From assembly GCF_004217335.1 (NCBI RefSeq), contig NZ_SHMP01000006.1, positions 62,001 through 126,000 on the forward strand: 64,000 nt of DNA, given 5' to 3'. The DNA is from Natrinema hispanicum. Lineage in GTDB: Archaea > Halobacteriota > Halobacteria > Halobacteriales > Natrialbaceae. Of this stretch, positions 37,684-46,364 are shown piece after piece; within the stretch, counting starts at the first letter, position 1; each line of letters starts with the position of its first letter. Both the position numbers and the translations under genes were made by a program. Under the pieces are notes generated by a model. It did not search any database. It was not told where the DNA came from and saw nothing but the letters and a program-made list of their open reading frames with translations.

Positions 37684-38124
37684 ATGTCTGCTGATCACAC
37701 CCTCGCTGAGTACGTCGATAATCTGGTGTACGAACCCGTACAGGTCCACGAGCACGGCATCGACCTGACGGTCGCCGCTGTCTACGAGGTCGCCGCCCCC
37801 GGCAGCATCGACTTCGGCGGCGACGAACTCGCAGACGCCAACCTCGAGCCGGTGCCGACCGAACTCGAAGCACCCGACGACGAGTACGGCTGGTGGCACC
37901 TCGAGGGCGGCCAGTACGTGATCCAGCACAACGAGTTCCTGACCGGCCTCGAGAACGCAGCACAGCTTCAGCCGCGCAACGAACTGCTGGCCCGTGGCGG
38001 CTCACATCCCTCGATGCTGGTGCGCGATCATCTGCCGTTGATGCCGCTTTCTGTCGCCGACGGCGGCCTCCGGCTCAAGGAAAACGCGCGGGTATCGACG
38101 ATTACAGCGTTCGGTGACGGTTAG
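37684..38124 (+). CDS. dCTP deaminase/dUTPase-superfamily protein, short form
   Basis: This 146-residue protein starts MSADHTLAEYV. GIDLTVAAVYEV, GGQYVIQHNEFLTG and the PRNELLARGG region line up with the Dcd/DUT fold (GIDLTV, YVI.ptEfv and PRSSLaR). The usual Ser-Ser of PRSS is replaced by Asn-Glu and the C-terminal third of Dcd is missing (family length about 190). It may be a divergent or non-catalytic member. The start follows a T-rich stretch and no operon partner is evident. Confidence 0.75.
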   Translation: MSADHTLAEYVDNLVYEPVQVHEHGIDLTVAAVYEVAAPGSIDFGGDELADANLEPVPTELEAPDDEYGWWHLEGGQYVIQHNEFLTGLENAAQLQPRNELLARGGSHPSMLVRDHLPLMPLSVADGGLRLKENARVSTITAFGDG

Positions 38125-38185
38125 CCGCCGAATATCGCCGTCCAACAGTGTATTTACCGTCTGGCTCCCTAGCCCCGCGGTAGTG

Positions 38186-38803
38186 ATGTATCAGCACATC
38201 CTCGTTCCGACGGACGGGAGTGACGGGACCCGTCAGTCGCTCACGCACGGACTCACACTCGCGGAGCGATTCGACGCGACGATCCACGCGCTGTCGGTTG
38301 TCCCCGAGGGACCACTGGGGACGCTCCAGTCCGACGAGGGACACCCCGCTGCGGAGCGAGCAGTCGAGCGCGTCGAGGTCGAAGCGACGCGTGAAGGCGT
38401 CGACGTCGTGACGGCGGTCGAACAGGGCGTCCCACACGAGGAAATCATCGCGTATGCCGACGACCATGACATCGACATGATCGTCATGGGAACACAGGGT
38501 CGAACCGGCCTCGACCGAGTGCTCGTTGGCAGCGTCACCGAACGGATCGTCCGGATGGCCGACATTCCAGTCGTCACCGTCCGTCTGAACGACGAGATTC
38601 GGATCGAAGATGCCGACGAGGCCGCCCGAATCGCGCGTAAAGCCGCCGATGCGGAGGGGTACGACGACATCACTGTCAGCGATGATCCACACCGAACCAG
38701 CGCTTCCTGGATCGTCCCCCTCGAGACGGGATCAGGGCCGCTCCACGTCCACGTCGACGCCGTGACGAGCGAGGCTCGAGTCGCGAAAGGACCGAAGCAG
38801 TAG
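38186..38803 (+). CDS. Universal stress protein (UspA) with C-terminal extension
   Basis: This 205-residue protein starts MYQHILVPTDGSDG, the classic UspA N-terminus. The ATP-binding motif MGTQGRTGLDRVLVGSVTERIV is near residues 100-122, followed by IPVVTVRL. After residue 140 an extra domain of about 65 residues (DEAARIARKAADAEG ... PLHVHVDAV) extends the protein; its role is unknown. A second UspA is at 62582. The start at 38186 is the first Met of the conserved sequence; an adjacent GTG (38183) is possible. Confidence 0.92.
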   Translation: MYQHILVPTDGSDGTRQSLTHGLTLAERFDATIHALSVVPEGPLGTLQSDEGHPAAERAVERVEVEATREGVDVVTAVEQGVPHEEIIAYADDHDIDMIVMGTQGRTGLDRVLVGSVTERIVRMADIPVVTVRLNDEIRIEDADEAARIARKAADAEGYDDITVSDDPHRTSASWIVPLETGSGPLHVHVDAVTSEARVAKGPKQ

Positions 38804-38840
38804 CGTCTATAGCAGACTGCAGCGAACGCTTCGAGCGGGC

Positions 38841-40406
38841 TCAGTCCTGGATGAACTCGCCGTCGCAGCGGTATTCCTGTAGCTTGGTGCTGTCTACTGG
38901 TTCGGTTTCATTGTACGGTTCCGAAGGCTGTGCCATGTAGTAGAGGTCGACCTGCTCAATGTCGGTCTCGTGATTGCCGTTCCAACGTTCACAGAGGTGG
39001 TTCGCCAGATACGACCGGTGGTTTTCGTTGTCGCCTCCCCAGACGTTCGCGAGGTACTTCCGCCAACGAGAGGTTGGATACACGTCCTCGTGGCTCGATG
39101 GTGGGTCCCAGCTGACCTCGGACCGATGGAGCGCATCGATCTCGGAGCCGTTCTCGAGTTCGGCTGGTGCGATGAACCAGCCATCGGTTCCGAGTGGTTC
39201 TGGTGCAAACATCTGCCAGTTTTGATCGGTTTCGGTCGCCTCAAGTGCTTCTTCACCGGGTTCGGGAACCTGGGTGTAGCCGACCGCTTGCGCATTCGAG
39301 AGGATCACGAGGACGAGAAAGAGCCAGGGAAGCACCGTCGAAAACAGCGTGCGCCCGTGAGCGACCCCAGCGGTGAGAAGTCGCTGTGGCGCTGGCAGAG
39401 TGGTCGGGAGACCGCTGATCGTCGGCCCCCTGGGAAGAGTAGCACGGAGTCGAGACATCGCGGCGCACAGCGGTCTTGCGAGGCCGGCGCGGGTAGCCAG
39501 CACGACCAGACCGTCCCAGACGAACGGCGGGTAAAACGGGACGAGCGCCGTGACGACGACCAGCGGGAAAATCCCAATCCGCATCGTCACGAGCATTCCG
39601 AGGTGCATGCCGGCAAACGCCGTTGCAAGCACCGCTCGCGGACGGCCGGTGAGCAAGAGTAATAACGGCGAACTGAGCAGTAGCCCAGTCCACAGGTATG
39701 TCATCATACGCAGCAACTCGGGATACTCAGCGAGGACATCGCCGAGCAAAAACGTGAATTTATAATCCAGGCTGAAGACGTAGACGACCGCCTCGCCGTT
39801 GAACCACATCTCACCCCGACTCTTGTGGATCGCGTTCACGACGTACATGGACGTGACCTGAAGCAACAGCGCCATCGTCGCCACGTTCGAGACGGTTGCT
39901 CGAGGCTCGTCAGTACGGCGAGCATCGACGGCCCACCGCTTGCCCAACGGCAAGAACATCGCCCAGAACAGCAAGATCCGAAGAAACGTGTCCCCACCGT
40001 TGAGGACCATCGGGTTCCGGGCGTGCAGTGAGAGTAGCAATAGCCACGAGCAGACCGTTGCCAGCCGGGTTCGGTACCCAATAGTCATCGCGACGGCGAA
40101 GACGGCGGCGACGACGAACAACAGCCCAATCGCCCACGGCTCACCCGACATTGCGTGTAGTGAGTAGACGTTCGAATAGTCCGAGAACAGGGCCGCTCGT
40201 GGGAGAACGCCAGCGTCTGTGTAAAACGCTTCGAGGTCCCGCGAGCGGAGTGCGAGATCAGTAAGCAACAGGAGGCCGAGCGCGATCCGGAACGCGGCTA
40301 GCGCTCGCGTATCGATCGCAAACCGGTTCGCGATCCCGGCCGAGAGCCGATCAGCGACAGCCGAAAGACGGTGGCGTCCATCAGTAGAGGTGTGTCGTTC
40401 TTGCAT
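38841..40406 (-). CDS. HTTM-domain membrane protein (vitamin K-dependent carboxylase-like)
   Basis: This 521-residue protein has a cytoplasmic N-terminus, then helices of the HTTM (horizontally transferred transmembrane) domain. It contains DTRALAAFRIALGLLLLTDL and FYTDAGVLPRAALFS, family hallmarks shared with vitamin K-dependent gamma-carboxylase. The C-terminal about 120 residues form a soluble domain (DQNWQMFAPEPLGTDGWF). It is divergent from a DCC-family thiol oxidoreductase (40556), with which HTTM genes often pair. The enzymatic role is unproved. The start is MQERHTST; upstream Mets are in non-conserved sequence. Confidence 0.88.
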   Translation of the reverse strand: MQERHTSTDGRHRLSAVADRLSAGIANRFAIDTRALAAFRIALGLLLLTDLALRSRDLEAFYTDAGVLPRAALFSDYSNVYSLHAMSGEPWAIGLLFVVAAVFAVAMTIGYRTRLATVCSWLLLLSLHARNPMVLNGGDTFLRILLFWAMFLPLGKRWAVDARRTDEPRATVSNVATMALLLQVTSMYVVNAIHKSRGEMWFNGEAVVYVFSLDYKFTFLLGDVLAEYPELLRMMTYLWTGLLLSSPLLLLLTGRPRAVLATAFAGMHLGMLVTMRIGIFPLVVVTALVPFYPPFVWDGLVVLATRAGLARPLCAAMSRLRATLPRGPTISGLPTTLPAPQRLLTAGVAHGRTLFSTVLPWLFLVLVILSNAQAVGYTQVPEPGEEALEATETDQNWQMFAPEPLGTDGWFIAPAELENGSEIDALHRSEVSWDPPSSHEDVYPTSRWRKYLANVWGGDNENHRSYLANHLCERWNGNHETDIEQVDLYYMAQPSEPYNETEPVDSTKLQEYRCDGEFIQD

Positions 40407-40555
40407 CGTCTGAACTAGATATCCGGGTATCCCGAGCAGACCAGCATAAGCTTGGTGTATAGTGAAACACATTTTTGAACTACCCAGCCGTCTTCGCGCT
40501 GCTGGGTGGCGATTGGAACCCTGAACGACAATCACTCCGGACAGGACGCCGGTCG

Positions 40556-40969
40556 ATGAGTCCCGAGATCCCGGACGAGAAACCGATCGTCCTCTTCGAT
40601 GGGGTCTGTAACCGCTGTAACGGCTTCCTCCAGTTTATCCTGCCCCGAGATACGGACGGAAAGATCCAGTTCGCATCCCTCCAGTCCGACATCGGCCAAG
40701 AACTGCTCGAGGCACACGACCTCCCGACGGACACCCTCGAGTCGATCGTGCTGATCGAAGGCGATGACTGCTACGGCAAGTCAGGTGCTGTGGCACGGAT
40801 CGCCGCGCACTTGGGCGGGGGATCTGCGCACGCGCCATCGTTCCGATACCTTCCGCGACCAGTTCGCGACCGTGCGTATGACTTCGTCGCCGGTCGCTAT
40901 CGGTGGTTCGAGCAGCAAGACCCGTGTCTGATGTCAACTGGTGACGTTCGATCCCGGGTTCTCGAGTAA
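40556..40969 (+). CDS. DCC-family thiol-disulfide oxidoreductase (DUF393)
   Basis: This 137-residue protein starts MSPEIPDEKP. The defining motif FDGVCNRCNG holds the redox CxxC (Cys-Asn-Arg-Cys), and LIEGDDCYGKSGAVARIAAHLGG is the second conserved region. A thioredoxin-like fold is expected. It faces the HTTM gene across about 150 bases, so the pair may be co-regulated. Disulfide chemistry supporting the HTTM protein is inferred. Confidence 0.9.
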   Translation: MSPEIPDEKPIVLFDGVCNRCNGFLQFILPRDTDGKIQFASLQSDIGQELLEAHDLPTDTLESIVLIEGDDCYGKSGAVARIAAHLGGGSAHAPSFRYLPRPVRDRAYDFVAGRYRWFEQQDPCLMSTGDVRSRVLE

Positions 40970-41047
40970 GTCTGGGCCGATTTCGCCGTTCTGACAGTGG
41001 TGTTCCGACGGTCTCGAGTTTGGGTACCAACCGTCCGCGCGAAGAAA

Positions 41048-41121
41048 AGCCAGGGCGGGGATTTGAACCCCGGAAGTCTCGATTACAAGTCGAGTGCATG
41101 AACCGCCCATGCTCCCCTGGC
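41048..41121 (-). tRNA. tRNA-Thr, anticodon TGT
   Basis: On the minus strand, acceptor GCCAGGG/CCCTGGC, D arm GCATGGGCGGTTCATGC, anticodon stem CTCGA/TCGAG with loop CTTGTAA (anticodon TGT) and T arm CGGGG-TTCAAAT-CCCCG fold well. The discriminator is T, with no intron and no encoded CCA. T-rich bases follow at its 3' side. Confidence 0.95.
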
Positions 41122-41133
41122 GCTGGCTGTTGA

Positions 41134-41649
41134 TTAGCCGTCCTCCTTTGAATGTGTATCGTTTTCGTCCCGGTTTTCGAGCGACCGTGACATCGTCACC
41201 CGGAACTCGTCGTACCCCTCGCGCTGATAAAAGCGACGGGCGGCTTCGTTGTCGGCCATCACTTCGAGCAACACCTCGTCGGCACCGCGCTCGGCGGCTG
41301 CCTCCTCGGCGGCTGTGAGCAACGCAGCCCCGATCCCGCGGTCGCGGAAGGCTGGTTCGACGTAGATATTCGAGAGCAGGCCGCGGGTGCTGTCGAGTTC
41401 GAGGGAGCCGCGTTCGATCGTGACCGAGGCGAAGCCGACGATCTCACCCGCGAGCCGGGCAACGAGGAGGCCGTCGGCGACCTGATAGGCCGCGAGCGTC
41501 TCGCGAATTGTCTCGCGGTTCGGGTCGGCACGGACAGCTGAGTCATGCTGGCGCTGATCGCGCGCGAGGCGCACCCACAGGTCGGTGACCGTCTCGAGGT
41601 CGTCCCGCGTAGCGGGCTCAATCGTCGGCTGCGGGTTGTTCGGGGGCAT
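41134..41649 (-). CDS. GNAT-family N-acetyltransferase
   Basis: This 171-residue protein has IEPATRDDLETVTDLW at the start, the acetyl-CoA-binding RDRGIGAALLTAAEEAAAERGA (R/Q-x-x-G-x-G/A motif, here around residue 100) and NEAARRFYQREGY near 138. The acyl acceptor is unknown. Its start lies inside the last 32 bases of the pgk gene, so it is translated from the pgk transcript. Confidence 0.9.
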   Translation of the reverse strand: MPPNNPQPTIEPATRDDLETVTDLWVRLARDQRQHDSAVRADPNRETIRETLAAYQVADGLLVARLAGEIVGFASVTIERGSLELDSTRGLLSNIYVEPAFRDRGIGAALLTAAEEAAAERGADEVLLEVMADNEAARRFYQREGYDEFRVTMSRSLENRDENDTHSKEDG

Positions 41650-42841
41650 TCTCGAGTGCGGTCACGGCGGGCAGCGGTTCGGCGGTGAGCATCCGGAGGG
41701 CAGCGCCGCCGCCGGTGCTGACGTGGGAAAAGCCCTCGACGCCGAGTTGCCGCAGTGCGGAGGCGGTGTCGCCGCCGCCGACGATACTCATGGGCCGTTC
41801 CGTGGCGGCACCGAACAGCTGTCTGGTTCCCGTCTCGAAGCACTCGTCCTCGAAGACGCCGGCAGGGCCGTTGAGGATCACCGTCTCCGCGTCCGCGAGG
41901 ATGCGCTTGTAGTACTCGAGCGTCGACGAGCCGATGTCCATGGCGGCCTCGCCGTCGCCTGGCGGTAAGGCGTTAATGCCGAGTTCGTGGCGGTCGCCGT
42001 CGCGGGCGACCGCGACGTCGCGTGGAAGCGCGATTCGATCGCCGTAGGCATCGAGTAGATCGGCGGCGCGGTCGATCTCGTCCCAGTAGCCCTGGTCGTA
42101 GATGAAATCCGAACTGGCGTCGCCCAGATCGACGCCGTCGGCGATGAGGAAGACGTTGCCGACGACGCCCGCAGTGAGAACGTGATCGGCCAGTCCCTTC
42201 TCGAGGATGGACCAGGCGACATCGATCGAATCGGGGACTTTCGCCCCGCCGAGGACGTAGACGCGGGGTTCGGGAGTTTCCTCGATCGACCCGAGCACGT
42301 CGAGTTCGGACTCCATGACGCGGCCGGCATAGCCCGGGAGAACGGTCGGGAGGCCGACCAACGAGGGTTGTGAACGGTGGGCCGCGGCGAAGGCGTCGTT
42401 GACGTAAGCGTCGAGGACTGGCTCGAGACCCTGCACGAGGTGTGTCTGGGCGGCCCGTTCGGGCTCGAATTCCATGTACTCCTCGCTGTAGAAACGGGTG
42501 TTCTCGAGGACAATACAGTCGCCATCGTCGAGGTTCCTGACGGCCTCGCGAGCGGCGTCAGTAAACGTTGCATCCACGTAGTCGACGGGCTGGCCGAGCA
42601 GTTCCGAGAGGCGATCGGCGTGGGGCTCGAGCGTGACGAACTCGTCGCCGCCGGGTCGACCCTGATGGGCGAGAACGGCGACCCGACCGCCACGTGCGAC
42701 GAGTTCCGAGAGCGTATCGACGTGAGCGCGCAGTCGAGCGTCGTCTGCGAGCGTGCCATCGTCGTCGATCGGACTATTGACGTCGACGCGAACACCGACG
42801 GTAGTCCCTTCGACGTCCAGGTCGTCGAGGGTCGCGATCAT
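41618..42841 (-). CDS. pgk: Phosphoglycerate kinase
   Basis: This 407-residue glycolytic/gluconeogenic enzyme transfers phosphate between 1,3-bisphosphoglycerate and ADP. It has VGVRVDVNSPIDDDG (substrate-binding start), AHQGRPGG, the ENTRFY motif, VNDAFAAAHRSQPS (HRxxxS), VLGGAKVPDS and the nucleotide-binding NGPAGVFED and STGGGAALRML. The chosen start is MIATLDDL. The downstream GNAT gene overlaps its end by 32 bases. No gap is adjacent. Confidence 0.97.
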   Translation of the reverse strand: MIATLDDLDVEGTTVGVRVDVNSPIDDDGTLADDARLRAHVDTLSELVARGGRVAVLAHQGRPGGDEFVTLEPHADRLSELLGQPVDYVDATFTDAAREAVRNLDDGDCIVLENTRFYSEEYMEFEPERAAQTHLVQGLEPVLDAYVNDAFAAAHRSQPSLVGLPTVLPGYAGRVMESELDVLGSIEETPEPRVYVLGGAKVPDSIDVAWSILEKGLADHVLTAGVVGNVFLIADGVDLGDASSDFIYDQGYWDEIDRAADLLDAYGDRIALPRDVAVARDGDRHELGINALPPGDGEAAMDIGSSTLEYYKRILADAETVILNGPAGVFEDECFETGTRQLFGAATERPMSIVGGGDTASALRQLGVEGFSHVSTGGGAALRMLTAEPLPAVTALENAPEQPAADD

Positions 42842-42942
42842 TATCGACCCCTCCACCGCGGCCACCGAAAGGTCTTTCTATCGGAGAGATTGGGGCGATA
42901 TATGCTGGCACTACACACGACACGATCGGAGCGCCGCCAGCC

Positions 42943-43551
42943 TCACACCGATCGACAGTCCGCACAGACCAGCTGCCCGTTGGCGTCCCACAGCGACTCT
43001 GCGAGCGAGCCACAGACCTCGCAGACACCCTGGGTGGTGTACTCGTCGCCACCGTTGGGGAGCAACTGGGTTTCGCCCTCCGCGGTCGGCGACGTCGCAG
43101 CAGGTGCAGCCGACTGCCGGTCGCGGTCGATCGGCGGCTGGCTCGAGCGCGGGGGCGTCATCGTCGCCTGGAACGAACTCGCGGCGGCGATGACGTCGCG
43201 CTGGGTGACGACCCCGGCGACCCCGTCGTCGCCCTCGACGACGACGTTGCGGATGTTCTGGCGAGCCATCGTCGTCGCAACGTCGGTGAGCGATCGGTCG
43301 AGTCCCACCGTAATGACTGGCGTCGTCATCGCGTCTTCGACGGTTTGTTCGGCTGGATCGTGCTCGTCCGCGACGAACTCGAGGACGTCCCACTCGGTCA
43401 CGATGCCGACCGGCTCCGGACCGCGAACGACTAGCGCGCAACTCGTCTGCTCGTCGCGCATGAGCCCCACGACATCGAGGACGGTGTCGGACTCACTGAC
43501 GCCGACGTAGTCGGTCGTCAGCACGTCTCTGACGGACAGTTCCGATTCCAT
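42943..43551 (-). CDS. CBS-pair protein with C-terminal zinc ribbon
   Basis: This 202-residue protein has two CBS domains: about 1-60 (VRDVLTTDYVGV ... GIVTEWDVLEF) and 68-125 (VEDAMTTPVITVG ... GVVTQRDVIAA). A Ser/Pro/Ala-rich linker (about 130-170) follows, then CEVCGSLAESLW ... CADCRSV, a four-Cys zinc ribbon. CBS pairs bind adenosine nucleotides or SAM and act as regulatory modules. The controlled partner is unknown. It is transcribed in the same direction as pgk but separated by about 100 bases. Confidence 0.88.
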   Translation of the reverse strand: MESELSVRDVLTTDYVGVSESDTVLDVVGLMRDEQTSCALVVRGPEPVGIVTEWDVLEFVADEHDPAEQTVEDAMTTPVITVGLDRSLTDVATTMARQNIRNVVVEGDDGVAGVVTQRDVIAAASSFQATMTPPRSSQPPIDRDRQSAAPAATSPTAEGETQLLPNGGDEYTTQGVCEVCGSLAESLWDANGQLVCADCRSV

Positions 43552-43635
43552 ATGCGAATAATTCGCACGAACGGGCTAAAAGCTACCTCCGGCACACTTA
43601 AGCAACACGGCACCGAAGTTCGGTAATTCCGGTTC

Positions 43636-44406
43636 TCAGGCCGTCTGCCACTCGAGTTCGACCCGGGTCCCGTCTGCCCGACACGTCTCGAGGGCGTGTT
43701 TCGCGGCGAAGCCAGCCTCGTGGGCACTTTTGCCGCGGCCGACGCCGACCTGCATCTCGACGTCGACGGCCTCCTCGACGTGGGCAAGGGCCTCCTCGTA
43801 GTCAGCGGCCTCGAGGTCGGGACAGACGACAATGACGTTGTCGCCGCCGACGAAAAACGAGAGACTGTCGTGGGCATACCGCATGTGACGCATGAGTTCG
43901 GCATACCCCTGCTCGATTTCGATGAAGGTATCGAAGGCGTTGAGCTCGTCCGTGTAGTTGCCGGTGGCGTTGATCACGTCGAAGTGAGCGATCTGGATGT
44001 CGTCGTCGGCCCGGTATGGCTCGTCGATGACCCGCCCCTCGAGACACTCACGGCGGTGTTTGTCCTGTGCGCTGCCGGCCTCCTGGAGGCGTGCAGTCGC
44101 GTCGGCCAGCGCTTGGACGGGGTTCGTGCCGGTCGCGACGCCGAGACTGAGCGTCACGGGATAGCGATTGCCGACCGACTCCTGTAAGAGCGCGTGATCC
44201 TCAAGATCGAGGCCGTTCGTGACGGCGATCATGTTGTCGAAGCGAGTGAAAAAGGTGTAGCCGCCGCGGTTGCCGACGAACTGGGAGATGTCCGCGTACA
44301 GCCGGGACTGCATAGTCTGGAGGTCGGCCTCCCGGCGCGGTTCAGGGGTCACCGTCCACGGCCCGTAGTTGTCGATCTGGACGAGCGTTACCTGCGTGTT
44401 AGTCAC
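43636..44406 (-). CDS. arfA: GTP cyclohydrolase III (ArfA-type)
   Basis: This protein of about 256 residues starts VTNTQVTLVQIDNYGPWTVTPEPRREADLQ; the GTG at 44406 is the family start. It has the archaeal nucleotidyl-cyclase-like fold, with the metal/GTP-binding region FTRFDNMIAVTNG and the FFVGGDNVIVVCPD repeat of that motif. It converts GTP to 2-amino-5-formylamino-6-ribosylamino-4(3H)-pyrimidinone 5'-phosphate in riboflavin/F420 synthesis. A CTTATA box 27 bases upstream of about 44409 supports the GTG over an earlier TTG. Confidence 0.95.
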   Translation of the reverse strand: MTNTQVTLVQIDNYGPWTVTPEPRREADLQTMQSRLYADISQFVGNRGGYTFFTRFDNMIAVTNGLDLEDHALLQESVGNRYPVTLSLGVATGTNPVQALADATARLQEAGSAQDKHRRECLEGRVIDEPYRADDDIQIAHFDVINATGNYTDELNAFDTFIEIEQGYAELMRHMRYAHDSLSFFVGGDNVIVVCPDLEAADYEEALAHVEEAVDVEMQVGVGRGKSAHEAGFAAKHALETCRADGTRVELEWQTA

Positions 44407-44433
44407 TGTAGGCAATTCTTTCGAACGGCGTCG

Positions 44434-44439
44434 TATAAG
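44434..44439 (-). promoter_or_regulatory. TATA box of arfA
   Basis: The minus strand reads CTTATA, centred 27 bases before about 44409. This leaves 2-3 bases of leader before the GTG start. Confidence 0.5.
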
Positions 44440-44481
44440 TGATACGCAATCCAGTTCCGTGATGCGATACGAGAAACGGCG

Positions 44482-44814
44482 TTATGCAGGAACCTTTTCG
44501 GGGTCTTTGCCCTGCGGGTGGTACTTCCAGAAATTGCCGGCGCGCATGGCCTTGCCGACGGCTTTGTGCATGTCGAGGATCGTCTCGAACTCGGTCACGT
44601 CGTCGTCGATGTAATCGAAAATCTCGCTCATCGCGACGATCGTCTCGTGGTTGACCCGGATCGGGTAGTCGCCGTACTCGCCGACGAACTCGTCGCGGTC
44701 GAGCGGGAAGTCCTCCTGCTCGTCGACTTTGTCCGCGATGACCCGCATGTCGAACTTGCGCATCCCCTCGCTGCCTTCCTCTCCGTCGGGATCGACTGGC
44801 CAATCGTTGCTCAT
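44482..44814 (-). CDS. DUF5785-like small haloarchaeal protein
   Basis: This 110-residue acidic protein contains DWPVDPDGEEGSEGMRKFDMRVIADKVDEQEDFP and AVGKAMRAGNFWKYHPQGKDP, which I recall from a conserved haloarchaeal family of unknown function (DUF5785). It is predicted soluble, alpha/beta, and has no catalytic residue that I can identify. Start at MSNDWPVD (44814). Monocistronic. Confidence 0.85.
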   Translation of the reverse strand: MSNDWPVDPDGEEGSEGMRKFDMRVIADKVDEQEDFPLDRDEFVGEYGDYPIRVNHETIVAMSEIFDYIDDDVTEFETILDMHKAVGKAMRAGNFWKYHPQGKDPEKVPA

Positions 44815-45159
44815 ACCCGGACGTGTGCAGGGGACCCGCAAAAGGATTACTCCTTGGCGCTGTCATCTCGTCGGTGGTGGACACGCTCGAGCGCGGCCAG
44901 TTCGAACCGGATGCCGCCATCGATGCCATCCCCGACGCCGTTTCCCGTCGGTATCGGCTGGCATCGCGTGGGCTCGAGTGTGTCATTTTCACGTCGATAA
45001 CCGTAGATATAAGTTACAATAGGTCAACAGTTAGTACGGAAGTCGAACTCGAGAATCAGGGGCGTATCGAAATGTCCCGGGTGCTGGTACCACCCGAGAT
45101 GTGGCTTCCAAATCCCACGCCGAGATTCAGTTGCCATGATTGCGTTGCTTCTACCGGGA
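44815..45159. other. Intergenic stretch with a possible decayed coding fragment
   Basis: From about 44856 to 45000 the plus strand reads with haloarchaeal codon bias in one frame (roughly ISSVVDTLERG then PDAVSRRYRL), but I see no good start and no family match. The rest, 45000-45159, is AT-richer and leads into the promoter of the small zinc-ribbon gene. Confidence 0.35.
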
Positions 45160-45165
45160 TATAAA
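45160..45165 (+). promoter_or_regulatory. TATA box of the small zinc-ribbon gene
   Basis: TATAAA predicts transcription near 45189, giving a leader of about 46 bases that contains GGAGGT at 45226-45231. Confidence 0.5.
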
Positions 45166-45235
45166 CAGCCCGCACGACGGCAGAATCGCAGGATGGAAGC
45201 AGGATCGACCCAGTCGCGACAGACCGGAGGTCGCG

Positions 45236-45400
45236 ATGGATAGCGAGCAGACCGCAAGCGGCGACAGCTCGGCGCTGCCCGACTGTCCCCGTTGTGGCAA
45301 GCCGGTCGCGTTCTCGGCGGCCACCGGTCCCTACACCGGTTCAGTCAGTCCCTGTGGCTGTTCGGTCCCGCCGGATCTGCTTGCAGACCTCTGGGACTGA
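45236..45400 (+). CDS. Small zinc-ribbon protein, 54 residues
   Basis: This 54-residue protein has a polar N-terminus, then CPRCGKPVAF and SPCGCSV: four Cys in CxxC...CxC arrangement, likely binding zinc. It ends in an acidic, Leu-rich segment (LLADLWD). The start at 45236 follows GGAGGT, a good Shine-Dalgarno site 4-5 bases away, and a TATAAA box at 45160. Haloarchaea carry many such tiny zinc proteins; the function of this one is unknown. Confidence 0.78.
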   Translation: MDSEQTASGDSSALPDCPRCGKPVAFSAATGPYTGSVSPCGCSVPPDLLADLWD

Positions 45401-45622
45401 TCGGCTCGAGGGCTCGAGCCCTGTCGATCAGCCGGCCGATCGGAGATGGAAGTCGAACCGATCACTGTGACACAGCACCATCTCGTTGACAGCCGACTCC
45501 AGTCGGTCGGCTCGGAATCAGGGTCCGAATGCCCACTCTGCACACTCTTGCTGGTCACAACGTGGTGCGTTACCAGAAATGGGGACAACAAATATCAGCC
45601 AGTCCCGTGTGTCAGTCTCGTC

Positions 45623-46033
45623 TTACGACTCGGTCGAGTACAGATACACCGCACCGATGGCGACGATTGCTTCGGTGACTTTCGTGATGACGGCCATCGG
45701 GTTAAGACTCCCTTGCATGTAGAACGCGTCGATGCTGAACCCTTGGAAGACGAACAGGGCGATGATCGTGGCGATCGAATAGGCCGCCGCGACGAGATAG
45801 AGCGTCTGGTTCCAGTAGGGAGTCAGATAGAGGACGACGCCACCAAGGAAGCCAAGCCCGTTCAAGATGAACAGGATTCCCATCATCTGATTGAATCCCA
45901 TGGCCCGGGGGGCGAGTACCAGATGAAGGATTCCGGTCACGACGGCTGCGAGTATGACCAGATACCCAACCGGGTTCGATGGGGTACTGATCAGCGAGTC
46001 GGTCCGTCCTGTCGTCGTTGATTGCGCAGACAT
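45623..46033 (-). CDS. Four-helix membrane protein, function unknown
   Basis: This 136-residue protein has a Ser/Thr-rich N-terminus (MSAQSTTTG), then four hydrophobic helices (about 24-40, 48-70, 75-95 and 115-131). GYLVILAAVVTGILHLVLAPRAMGFNQMMGILF is distinctive and suggests a conserved haloarchaeal membrane family, but I cannot name it with certainty. The Met at 46081 is an alternative start. Confidence 0.72.
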   Translation of the reverse strand: MSAQSTTTGRTDSLISTPSNPVGYLVILAAVVTGILHLVLAPRAMGFNQMMGILFILNGLGFLGGVVLYLTPYWNQTLYLVAAAYSIATIIALFVFQGFSIDAFYMQGSLNPMAVITKVTEAIVAIGAVYLYSTES

Positions 46034-46197
46034 TGTCCGACTTATGAGGCCAGCACTTGATGGGTCGTACTTCGATTCCAATATTGTGGGAACGATAGCT
46101 ATCTTCTATACGGATTTCATTCTATCGGCGGTATTGGTGGACAGGACGAACGCTTTCGGATAAATACCGGCAGTATTGTTACAGAGTGTGTGTTCCA

Positions 46198-46364
46198 TGA
46201 CTGTGTATTCGACCGATAAACGCACACTCGGCGAGCTGATTCGACACGAAACAGGAGAAAACGACGGCAAACCAACGGGGCATCGTCCCACCGGGTATCA
46301 TCACCGACGACACACCCGCGAGCCTTTCTCGGTGTGGCGAGACGCAGGCCCAACCAGTTACTAG
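46198..46364 (+). CDS. Possible 55-residue small protein
   Basis: The open frame from the ATG at 46198 gives a basic/polar protein rich in His, Arg and Thr (MTVYSTDKRTLGELIRHETG start). A GATAAATACC element near 46160 fits a TATA box about 34 bases before the ATG, leaving a short leader. It ends 4 bases into the convergent CoA-transferase gene. No family is recognised. Confidence 0.4.

Noticed and set aside
36851..38005. Extended 384-residue version of the O-methyltransferase
   Set aside because: The extra N-terminus is Arg-rich and overlaps the divergent dCTP deaminase-like gene; the conserved protein begins at 37519.
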